NCBI RefSeq assembly: GCF_003610355.1
Contig: NZ_RAPY01000001.1
Span: forward strand, 2,224,500 to 2,288,499
Length of the DNA stretch: 64,000 nucleotides
Direction: 5' to 3'
Source of the DNA: Sphingobacterium detergens
Lineage (GTDB): Bacteria; Bacteroidota; Bacteroidia; Sphingobacteriales; Sphingobacteriaceae
Part shown: piece after piece, positions 53,593 to 61,679 of the stretch
Layout: every line of letters starts with the position of its first letter
How positions within the stretch are numbered: position 1 is the first letter of the stretch
Notes under the pieces: generated by a model
The model's database searches: none
The model's input: the letters and a program-made list of their open reading frames with translations, nothing else
What the model was told of the DNA's origin: nothing
Made by a program: the position numbers and the translations under genes

Positions 53593-54291
53593 TCAGCTTC
53601 GCATGATCGTTAAATAGATCTTTTCAAGCTCGTTGGCCGAAATCTCATCCGCACGAAGCGTATTCACCAGAGTTCCCTGTTTCATGATGCCGATACGTGT
53701 ACCGCTGTGGACAGCACTATAAATATCGTGCGTAGCCATTAAGATTGCCTTTCCGGCCTCCCTCATCGCGCGCACATTTTCATTAAACTCATACATCGCC
53801 TGTGGGTCCAGCCCGCTGGTAGGCTCATCCATCAATATCACTTTCGCATTTTTAGCCATGGCAATTGCAATCCCGATCTTTTGTCGCATGCCTTTGCTCT
53901 GCTGTCCCACTCTTTTTTCAAAAGCTTCGGGCTGCAGTCCCACCTGACGCAGGTAATCACAGAGTTTATCTTTCGGATACCTGAAGCCCGCGAGCCGGCT
54001 AAAAAAATCCAGATTTTCCAGGCTGCTCAAATACGGGTAGAGCATCACCACTTCAGGAATATAGGCGATATCCGGCACCTGTTGCCCGAGTGCCACCAGC
54101 TTTCCGTCCACCCTGGCCTGACCGGAGCTAGCGGCAATAAAACCAAGAAATAAATTGAGGGTTGTCGTTTTTCCAGCACCATTCTGCCCCATCAGGCAGA
54201 ATACCTCGCCAGATTTCACCTGCAAATTGAGGTGGTCCAATACGATATGACCGCTATAGTGTTTCGTCAATTCAACTGCTTCTAACATCAT
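53593..54291 (-). CDS. ABC transporter ATP-binding protein
   Basis: The 232-residue protein has Walker A GQNGAGKTT (residues 35-43), a signature-like QQSKGMRQKIGIA, Walker B KVILMDEPTSGLDP and the H-loop ATHDIYSA. It is the only ATPase next to the two DUF3526-type permease genes upstream in the same operon, so it most likely powers them. It starts five bp after the TonB receptor gene. This subtype (NosF/CcmA-like) is often used for export or protein maturation, and also as the LanF part of lantibiotic immunity exporters. Confidence 0.95.
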   Translation of the reverse strand: MMLEAVELTKHYSGHIVLDHLNLQVKSGEVFCLMGQNGAGKTTTLNLFLGFIAASSGQARVDGKLVALGQQVPDIAYIPEVVMLYPYLSSLENLDFFSRLAGFRYPKDKLCDYLRQVGLQPEAFEKRVGQQSKGMRQKIGIAIAMAKNAKVILMDEPTSGLDPQAMYEFNENVRAMREAGKAILMATHDIYSAVHSGTRIGIMKQGTLVNTLRADEISANELEKIYLTIMRS

Positions 54292-54296
54292 ATCTG

Positions 54297-56468
54297 CTAA
54301 AATTTAAAACCTACTACTGCCCTAATGTTAAAGGGATCGCCATCGATGTAGTAATAATTACGTCCTTCATAAGGGTACGATGAAATGATATCGCCAGAGG
54401 CCATATAGCGCCGGTTGGTCAGGTTATCTGCGATAAGTTGTACAGAAAGCCTGTTGTGCGTATAATTTAGTCCGGCATCAAATTTGGTAAAATCAGGAAT
54501 AAACAGATCTTTTTCGGAGGTACTACGTTTTATCAGTGTACTTTGACCAACACTGAGCTTCAGTACTGCCTTATTTTTCAAGGGAAAACCATATTGTACC
54601 CAGGTATTTACGATCTGTTGTGGCGTCTGGGGCGTTTGTTTCCCGATCAGGCTTTCATCACTATTTTTAGTAATTACAGCATCCACAAAAGTATAATTCG
54701 CAACCAGGGATAACGCATCTGTAACATGACCGATGACATCCAGTTCGATCCCTTTGCTGATCACCTGACCAAGTTCTTTGACAAAGCCCTCATGTTCGAG
54801 GTCGGTGATAACGCCATTTCGCTTGACCGTCCGAAACGCGCTCAGCCCCGTATACAACCGGGAGCCGAAAAAATTCCGCTTGACTCCCAACTCCATATTT
54901 GTTCCGTATTCAGGGTTGACAGCTTCAGAGCCCACCACTTCATTCCCTTCATTTACAATCGCTTTCTGCCCAGTCTGCGGAATAAATGTCTCATCATAGA
55001 GCAAGTAAAAGGTTGTAGCCTTATCCATCAGATAAGTCAGTGCCACACGTGGCGATAAAGCCTTCTGATGGTATGTATTTGTGCGAACAACGCCTTTGGC
55101 GTTGACGGACTGTTGATCACTTTTGTACCAGGTATATCGGGCCCCCAGTGTGAGTCGCAATTTTTCCAGCAGATCAATATTATCGTAGGCATAAACCGAT
55201 TTGAGGAAGGTATTTCGATCGAGCCGCGAAGCTCTTACCGTCTTGCTCACCGCTGCATCGACCTGATTATCCGGGTTGCTTCGGAGGTATACAAATTGCG
55301 CTGTTCCGTTGTTGAGGGATAGAGAGTCCTTACTATTGATGTAATCGGCTCCAAATACAAGCTGATGTTTTATTGCACCTGTTGTGACCGTTCCATTGGC
55401 AAACAACTGAGTGGAGAAGGTCTTCCCCGCACCCATCGTCAGCGAACTACGTCGGCGTGTGGTATCGCCATCCCTAAAATTCACCAGACTTCCTGCAGAT
55501 GTCATATTCCAGGAGCGATAAGGTGACCAGAGGAAGGAAGACTGGGAAGTCAGCTGCCAGGATTTATTGAATTTATGCACTCCATACAATCGTGCGGTCT
55601 GATTCTGGGCATAACTTCGTGGCAGACCAAGCCCCGCACTGTAATTCACAGCAATCGGTCCTTTGAGTTTATCGGCTTCATTGCGCACTTTAACAATTGC
55701 TGTTCCATTTTTTGTTTCACCACGCACCAGATTATATTCCGCCAGCATATAGGTATTGGGACTGAAATTGTATTGGATTACCGGAGCCAGGGCATATTTA
55801 TCTGTTTTTAAATAGTCGAGGAAAGAATTACGATGCTGATAAGCTAGGTTTAAACGATATGAAAGCCCTTTATCTTTTACCGCAGAGCCCAGATCGGCCG
55901 TGGTACGGAAGAAATTAAAACTGCCCAGTGACTGACTCACATTCAGCAGTTTATGCTTGGGTGTTTTAGTCACAATATTGACCGAACCGCCGGGTTCACC
56001 AAAAGAATTCAAAAAACCGGCTGGCCCTTTGACGATTTCGATGTTTTCGATCAGCGCTTCATCGTCTATTACAGCACCGTAGTTAAAACGTCGGGACATC
56101 CCATTCAGGGTCGTATATCCCATAAAACCCCGCATCTGCACTATAGCCGAATTATCGAATGGTGTACTGTTGTAACCAAAGTATACACCACTTACATTTC
56201 GTGCGGCATCCTTCAATTCGAGCGCCCCCTGGCTCTGTAGCAATCCCGAGGAGATGCTGATGATATTTTGAGGGATTTCCAACAGTGGCAACTGCAGCTT
56301 CATCGTATTGGACAAGGTATCTGATTTTACCTTCGTATTTCGCAATTGCTGCACACGGACTTCCTTGAGGTTGTATGTACGGTAGATGGTATCCTGCTTT
56401 GTCGCTTGCGCATGGCTGGCAAGTTGGTATAAAGATAAAAATACCATTAGGGAATGCTTTATTTTCAT
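54297..56468 (-). CDS. TonB-dependent receptor, siderophore-receptor type
   Basis: The 723-residue protein has a signal peptide (QLASHAQ), a plug with LEIPQNIISISSGLLQSQG, IVQMRGFMGYTTLNGM and IEIVKGPAGFLNSFGEPGGS, a 22-strand-type barrel and a C-terminal Phe (RAVVGFKF). There is no carboxypeptidase-regulatory domain and no SusD partner, unlike the other receptors here. The plug motifs match ferric-siderophore/metallophore receptors. It lies between two exporter permeases and their ATPase in one operon and divergent from a RiPP-type exporter. Uptake of a RiPP or metal complex is a reasonable inference. Confidence 0.92.
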   Translation of the reverse strand: MKIKHSLMVFLSLYQLASHAQATKQDTIYRTYNLKEVRVQQLRNTKVKSDTLSNTMKLQLPLLEIPQNIISISSGLLQSQGALELKDAARNVSGVYFGYNSTPFDNSAIVQMRGFMGYTTLNGMSRRFNYGAVIDDEALIENIEIVKGPAGFLNSFGEPGGSVNIVTKTPKHKLLNVSQSLGSFNFFRTTADLGSAVKDKGLSYRLNLAYQHRNSFLDYLKTDKYALAPVIQYNFSPNTYMLAEYNLVRGETKNGTAIVKVRNEADKLKGPIAVNYSAGLGLPRSYAQNQTARLYGVHKFNKSWQLTSQSSFLWSPYRSWNMTSAGSLVNFRDGDTTRRRSSLTMGAGKTFSTQLFANGTVTTGAIKHQLVFGADYINSKDSLSLNNGTAQFVYLRSNPDNQVDAAVSKTVRASRLDRNTFLKSVYAYDNIDLLEKLRLTLGARYTWYKSDQQSVNAKGVVRTNTYHQKALSPRVALTYLMDKATTFYLLYDETFIPQTGQKAIVNEGNEVVGSEAVNPEYGTNMELGVKRNFFGSRLYTGLSAFRTVKRNGVITDLEHEGFVKELGQVISKGIELDVIGHVTDALSLVANYTFVDAVITKNSDESLIGKQTPQTPQQIVNTWVQYGFPLKNKAVLKLSVGQSTLIKRSTSEKDLFIPDFTKFDAGLNYTHNRLSVQLIADNLTNRRYMASGDIISSYPYEGRNYYYIDGDPFNIRAVVGFKF

Positions 56469-56495
56469 GCTTTTCGTTTTTGATATGATTCGTTG

Positions 56496-57929
56496 TTAGT
56501 ATTTCTTTTCCATCGGTCGCATTTTCCCTGCTACAGCCCAGATAGCTAAGGTGAGGAACAGTATGCCAGCTATTTTCCAGGCAATGGAGCTTATTCTTCC
56601 CGGATCAGTAGATGGAGAAAATTGTGGAAGGTGCTTTAGGTCTTCTTTCGAAAGTTTGGCATCCCGCAGCAAAAAGCCATTCATATGCAGCACCCAGTGG
56701 TGCTGAAATCGAGCGACATCCCCCTGATAATGCAGGTAGTCGCCCAATCCCGTTTGGGCAATTTCATTGAGCAGGGACTGCATCTGGGTGACAGGATTGA
56801 GCCAGCTGGTCCTATCCAGCCAGCGCTGATGCAGCTGTGCTTCTTGCTGGTATGCACGGATATTTTTATCCATTCTTCGCCCCAGCAGATCATAGTAAGC
56901 TACAAATCTTTTATTTCCATATTGTGCGGTATCTGTGGGTCGCCGCAACGGCACATATTGCAGATTATTGTTATAAAATTGCTCAACAATCTGAGGTATA
57001 GGCATCTCCCAAGTCTCGAGCATCGTCGCCCGTTGTTTGGACACCAATTCCGTCCGTAGTGGCAAAGGCTGTTTTAGTGCGACCAGCCGATTGCAGAGCG
57101 CAGGCAGCACAATCGTCAGTCCCAGCCAGATGCCCATGAGCAGTAGTACACTTTTGCGGGATGAGCTTCCACGGAGGACGACCATCCAGGCCAGCACAAA
57201 CCAAAACAACAGATAAATTAGAGTCGCCAGGTTCCAGAGCAGAAAATCAACGCCATCTTTTGGTATAGCCGCAGGCGTCAGCATAAAACCGATACTGTTG
57301 AATGCCGTTAGCAGCAGCCAAAGCAACCCGAGCCTAAAGAGTAATTTATAGAAAAGAATGCGTCGCAGACTTCCTCCATGTAGGCGCAGCAAGCGATCCG
57401 TCTGTTGTTCTTTCTCCCGGGAAAATAAGTCATAGGAAAGCACAATAATCAGCAGCGGGATCAAATAGACCAGCACAAAAGATAAATCAAAATTGCCTGC
57501 AGCCAATTTTTCGGGATTGGCTATAGCGGTATTTGGAGGCGTAAAAAAGTCCCTTTTACTATTGACTACATCATAGAATGGCAGGATATCCCGTTGTCCG
57601 ATTGCCATCAGCGCCAGTGCTGACGGGGGATTGGTAGCGATTGGTGATGCCCGGTATTCGATGACCTGCGGTAGTCCCGCCTGAATAGCCAAATTTTTCC
57701 CTTCTATGGTACTGGTATCACTGTCAAACCGCTGTATCAACTCAGCGAATTGCCGCTGCTGATTCCTTTGGAGGGTATCGAGCCCCCTAAGCTGCTGCTC
57801 GACAAAATGCCCACCTGTGTACAGGCTGTATCCCCCAAGCAAAATGAAGAAAAATAGTAAAGCAAGTTGCAGGGGCTGTGCAATAAACTGCTTCCATTCG
57901 AATCGAAATATAAGTTTAAGGAGATTCAT
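56496..57929 (-). CDS. ABC-2 type permease, DUF3526-like (second of a pair)
   Basis: The 477-residue protein has an N-terminal membrane helix (FFILLGGYSLYTGG), a large extracytoplasmic loop (about 40-150), and five further helices between about 150 and 275, then a second loop and a C-terminal helix (GILFLTLAIWAVAG). This matches the DUF3526 / NosY-related ABC-2 permeases. It overlaps the gene before it by four bp (ATGA-type) and shares its layout, suggesting a heterodimer. Confidence 0.85.
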   Translation of the reverse strand: MNLLKLIFRFEWKQFIAQPLQLALLFFFILLGGYSLYTGGHFVEQQLRGLDTLQRNQQRQFAELIQRFDSDTSTIEGKNLAIQAGLPQVIEYRASPIATNPPSALALMAIGQRDILPFYDVVNSKRDFFTPPNTAIANPEKLAAGNFDLSFVLVYLIPLLIIVLSYDLFSREKEQQTDRLLRLHGGSLRRILFYKLLFRLGLLWLLLTAFNSIGFMLTPAAIPKDGVDFLLWNLATLIYLLFWFVLAWMVVLRGSSSRKSVLLLMGIWLGLTIVLPALCNRLVALKQPLPLRTELVSKQRATMLETWEMPIPQIVEQFYNNNLQYVPLRRPTDTAQYGNKRFVAYYDLLGRRMDKNIRAYQQEAQLHQRWLDRTSWLNPVTQMQSLLNEIAQTGLGDYLHYQGDVARFQHHWVLHMNGFLLRDAKLSKEDLKHLPQFSPSTDPGRISSIAWKIAGILFLTLAIWAVAGKMRPMEKKY

Positions 57930-59356
57930 AGCCTTTTTTTAAAAAATTTCAGACGGAAGCCTAACACAAGGGTCAGGACACATGGCCAGATCAGGAGCCC
58001 AAAAAGAGGGATACCCTCCCGCCACAGCAGAACGACTAGCTTCGGAAAAGGATAGTGAAAAGCGGGGAACAGTGCGGCCGGCGCCTCTGTCAAGACCTTA
58101 TGCAGTTCCGGTTGTTTCGTTTTTTTAGCAACTTCATTGTTGAGTCGGCGAATAAAGGTATTTCGATAATCCCTGGCCTGCTGGAAGAACAGCTGATGGT
58201 GAAAAAAATCTGTTCCCGACAGCGTCATGGACAACCTTTTCAATGCCGTAAAGGGGTTCAACAGTCCCATAGCAGATAGGCTTTGTTGCTGTTGATCAAT
58301 TATCTTTTCCACGTTAGCATAGTAATAGTCAAATACTTTTTGCTGATAATCCTCATTATACTGCAAGACCAGACCATCGACGTTCAGAGGCAGTTCCGCT
58401 AATTTTTTGACTCCATATTGGCTACACAGCTGTTCGAGGTATTTCTCTGCACGGGATCTACTGTCCCCTTCCCCATGGATCCCTTTAAGATAGCCCTGTC
58501 GGACCTGATTATTAAATTCGGCCCTTGAGGACAAAGGGTAGCGCTGATCAATCCATGTCGCTCCGATTTTTGGCAGCACAATCGCTCCCAAAAGCCAAAT
58601 TCCCATCGCGAGCTGTATAGCCGAACGCGACGAACGACAGTACAAAGAAATTAGCGCAGCAATTAGGGTCAGGGAAAAATAAAAGACCAGATAAGCCAGC
58701 ATCATAAAGCCAAATCTGCCCAGCAACAGATGCCCAGCGTCAAATAAACATAATAATACCAGCATACCCGTAAAGACAGGTAGCAACCAGAGTATTGCAA
58801 ACATATAATACGCGATGATTTTCGACCACAGTAGTCTGGAAAGACTGGAGCCATGCGTCAGTAGCATCTTTAGGGTGCCCTGCTCGCGCTCCTGTGTCAG
58901 CATCGTGCAGCACATCGTCAGGTAGAGAAAGGGAAGCAATACCTGCAAGATCAAGGTCAATGTCAGGCTTCCAAAACGTAATTGTGCATCTGTCCCCTCC
59001 GCATTGCTGTAATCGACTTCATGCTGCACATGCGCCTCCACCCGATAGCTCGTACCGAAATAATCATTGAGCCCAGGATCAAAAACCGTCAGTGGACTCA
59101 AAGGCTTGAAAAGGTAAGTACCATAATGGGCCACATCATGCGCATCTGCGTGGAATGTCCGCAGCTCGCTGCTAAATTTTTTGTTGCTCTCCTGTCGGTC
59201 CTGCGCATCCTGCTGATATTGCAATATCCCCAAAAGACCACTTAAAGTCAGCAATACAAATACGATACAGGTAAAAATAAAGATCGTCCGGTCGCGGTAA
59301 GCAACTTGAAATTCTTTTTTGATCAAGCTAAAGCTAAGGGATAGGGACTTATTCAT
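57926..59356 (-). CDS. ABC-2 type permease, DUF3526-like (first of a pair)
   Basis: The 476-residue protein has an N-terminal cytoplasmic stretch (FSLIKKEFQVAYRDRTIFIF, the ABC-2 start), a first helix, a large outside loop (about 45-135), and several helices from about 140 to 265 (QVLLPFLYLTMCCTMLTQEREQGTLKML is the ABC-2 coupling region, with the helix before it), and a C-terminal helix (LFGLLIWPCVLTLVLGFRL). It is the first gene of the leftward operon, 11 bp from the inverted repeat at 59367-59420. Confidence 0.87.
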   Translation of the reverse strand: MNKSLSLSFSLIKKEFQVAYRDRTIFIFTCIVFVLLTLSGLLGILQYQQDAQDRQESNKKFSSELRTFHADAHDVAHYGTYLFKPLSPLTVFDPGLNDYFGTSYRVEAHVQHEVDYSNAEGTDAQLRFGSLTLTLILQVLLPFLYLTMCCTMLTQEREQGTLKMLLTHGSSLSRLLWSKIIAYYMFAILWLLPVFTGMLVLLCLFDAGHLLLGRFGFMMLAYLVFYFSLTLIAALISLYCRSSRSAIQLAMGIWLLGAIVLPKIGATWIDQRYPLSSRAEFNNQVRQGYLKGIHGEGDSRSRAEKYLEQLCSQYGVKKLAELPLNVDGLVLQYNEDYQQKVFDYYYANVEKIIDQQQQSLSAMGLLNPFTALKRLSMTLSGTDFFHHQLFFQQARDYRNTFIRRLNNEVAKKTKQPELHKVLTEAPAALFPAFHYPFPKLVVLLWREGIPLFGLLIWPCVLTLVLGFRLKFFKKRL

Positions 59357-59366
59357 CGTAAATTAA

Positions 59367-59420
59367 TTAATGCATCAAAGTTGCAAATAAATAATAATAT
59401 TTGCAACTTTGATGCATTAA
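59367..59420. promoter_or_regulatory. 23-bp perfect inverted repeat between divergent RiPP-locus operons
   Basis: Positions 59367-59389 are the exact reverse complement of 59398-59420, with an 8-nt A/T spacer. Each arm itself contains a near-palindrome of the form TGCAwC-n3-GwTGCA. The element fills most of the 86-bp gap between the permease gene (start 59356) and the exporter gene (start 59443). It is best read as a shared operator for one regulator, with one dyad per promoter; a strong hairpin in either leader RNA is the alternative. TGCA-type dyads are reminiscent of metalloregulator sites, but I cannot name the protein. Confidence 0.75.
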
Positions 59421-59442
59421 AACTTATTTAAACTGTTGGTAT

Positions 59443-61647
59443 ATGATCCTGTCCTTTCGACCAAAGCGAAGATTTCCATTTTACAAGCAGCCCGACGCCA
59501 TGGATTGTGGTCCTACCTGCCTCAAGATCATCACAAAATATTTCGGAAAAACATTTCCATTGTCCCATTTTCGAAGTTTGTGCCGCATCGGCAAGCAGGG
59601 CACCAGTTTTCATCAGCTGGCTGAGGCCGCACAGCAGCTTGGTTTCAAAACACTGTCGGCATCATTATCCTATCAGGTACTGAGCCAACAGGCTCCTCTA
59701 CCCTGCATCCTGCATTGGGAGCGTGAGCATTATGTGGTACTTTATCGGATCACAGCCAAGTATGCCTACCTTGCAGATCCGGCAATGAACAGTAAAGTGA
59801 AGATCAAAACAATGGATTTCCTACGCTCCTGGGAGACTGCCGCAGGTACAGCTGTCGGCCGGGCATTGTTGCTTGAAACGAGCCCTGATTTTGAATCCCA
59901 AGCCAGCATCGCTGATCCGTCTGCATCTGTTTGGTCCTTGCTGCCCCTGCTCAAAGACCACCGCAAAAAACTGATCCCCATCGGTATCAGCTTACTGATT
60001 GCCAGTCTGATCTCCCTTTCAGTTCCCTTTTTGACACAGCTCACGGTAGACAAAGGCATCGCCTATAAAAACACCCATCTGCTGCTGCTAATTTGCCTGG
60101 GGCAGCTGATGTTATTCTGTGGCAAAATGCTCATGGATTACCTTCGGGCGAGACTCCTGTTTGCTATCGGCGCCCGGACGAGCATCAAGATGCTCAAGGA
60201 GTTTCTCGCCAAACTGATGGAACTTCCGTTTTCTTTTTTTGACAACAGGCAGGCCGGCGACAATATGCAACGTATCAATGACAATCAGCGTGTCGAAGAT
60301 TTTCTGACCAATTCCCTGATCAATTTTATGCTATCCGCCATCACCTTGCTGGTTTTTGGAGGTGTTCTTTTTTACTACAACTGGCAGATTTTTGCCATCT
60401 TTCTGATCGGTGCACTGCTGAGTGTGCTCTGGTCCAATTCCTTCCAACATAAAAGAAAGTTGATCGACCAACGTAAGTTTAAAGTACTCTCCGCCAATCA
60501 GCAGCTATTGCTGGAAATCTTTTATGCGATGCAGGAGATCAAGCTGACGGGTAGCGAACAGGAGAAACAGCAACTCTGGGCCAGCATCCAAGATCAGTCC
60601 TACGGTTTGAAAATGGAGTCCCTGCAATTGGACCAGCTCATGCAGGGCGTCGGCTTTTTTCTCAACGAGATCAAAAATGTACTGATCACCTATGCGGCAG
60701 CGATGCTCGTCATTGAGGGACAGGTAACTCTGGGCGGTATGCTGGCCATCACCTATATCTGCGGGCAGTTAAATGGCCCCGTGACCCAATTGATTGAATT
60801 TGCCCGAGTCTCTCAGAACACCAAATTCAGCCTGCAGCGTATGGCGGAGGTACATCAGGAGGCCGCTGAAGATCAGGATATCCCCAGCCAGCCTATCGCC
60901 GCCAGTCCGCAGCCTATCCATGTCAACAATTTAACTTTTCGGTACGATACCGCCAACAGCGAAGCAGTCCTCAAGGATGTCAACCTCCATATTCCAGCCG
61001 GCAAGATCACAGCCATAGTGGGCACTAGCGGCAGCGGCAAGACAACACTGATCAAGCTACTGCTCAAATTTTATCGGACCGATCCGGGATCAATCATAAT
61101 CGGCAATACCCCACTCGACCAACTGCATGCCAAGGCCTGGCGTGCCCGTTGTGGTGTTGTTATGCAAGATGGCTACATCTTTATGGATACCATCGCCAAC
61201 AATATTTACGCCGGTGCATCAGTCAAGGACGAAAGACGCTTGCAGGAGGTCGCACAACTGGTCAATATGCACCATTTCATCCAAACCATGCCCTTCGGCT
61301 ACCAAACCATTATAGGCCGGGACGGCTATGGGCTGAGCAGTGGTCAAAAACAACGCCTCCTGATCGCAAGGATGATCTACCGCAATCCACCCTATATTTT
61401 CCTTGATGAGGCTACAAATTCACTTGATGCCCATAATGAGTTAACGATCGTCAATAACCTGAACCATTTTTTTGAGGAAAAGACGGTCTTGATCGTGGCA
61501 CACCGCCTCAGCACCGTGAAAAATGCCCATCAGATTATTGTGCTCGATCAAGGCACCCTTGTCGAACAAGGCACGCACCAAGAGTTGATCAAAAAAAAAG
61601 GCAGCTACTACGAACTGATCAAAAATCAGCTTGAGTTAACAAATTGA
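59443..61647 (+). CDS. Peptidase-containing ABC exporter (C39 domain) for a RiPP/bacteriocin-like peptide
   Basis: The 734-residue protein has a C39 peptidase domain (1-~135) with Gln16, Cys22 in QPDAMDCGPTCL, His96 in REHYVVLY and Asp112 in YLADPA, all catalytic residues intact. An exporter membrane domain of six helices follows (about 170-450) and then an ATPase with Walker A GTSGSGKTT (527-535), signature GLSSGQKQR (about 630) and Walker B IFLDEAT (about 652). Such proteins cut the leader of a peptide after a double-Gly-type motif and export it. It is the first gene of the rightward operon, followed 32 bp later by the LanB-like gene. Confidence 0.97.
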   Translation: MILSFRPKRRFPFYKQPDAMDCGPTCLKIITKYFGKTFPLSHFRSLCRIGKQGTSFHQLAEAAQQLGFKTLSASLSYQVLSQQAPLPCILHWEREHYVVLYRITAKYAYLADPAMNSKVKIKTMDFLRSWETAAGTAVGRALLLETSPDFESQASIADPSASVWSLLPLLKDHRKKLIPIGISLLIASLISLSVPFLTQLTVDKGIAYKNTHLLLLICLGQLMLFCGKMLMDYLRARLLFAIGARTSIKMLKEFLAKLMELPFSFFDNRQAGDNMQRINDNQRVEDFLTNSLINFMLSAITLLVFGGVLFYYNWQIFAIFLIGALLSVLWSNSFQHKRKLIDQRKFKVLSANQQLLLEIFYAMQEIKLTGSEQEKQQLWASIQDQSYGLKMESLQLDQLMQGVGFFLNEIKNVLITYAAAMLVIEGQVTLGGMLAITYICGQLNGPVTQLIEFARVSQNTKFSLQRMAEVHQEAAEDQDIPSQPIAASPQPIHVNNLTFRYDTANSEAVLKDVNLHIPAGKITAIVGTSGSGKTTLIKLLLKFYRTDPGSIIIGNTPLDQLHAKAWRARCGVVMQDGYIFMDTIANNIYAGASVKDERRLQEVAQLVNMHHFIQTMPFGYQTIIGRDGYGLSSGQKQRLLIARMIYRNPPYIFLDEATNSLDAHNELTIVNNLNHFFEEKTVLIVAHRLSTVKNAHQIIVLDQGTLVEQGTHQELIKKKGSYYELIKNQLELTN

Positions 61648-61679
61648 TCGCTATTACAACTTTATTAAATCCATGCATC

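Noticed and set aside
59357..59442. A RiPP precursor peptide in the divergent gap or between genes of the two operons
   Set aside because: The gap holds only the inverted repeat and start regions, and the gene junctions are too short. The precursor, if it exists, is outside the window.
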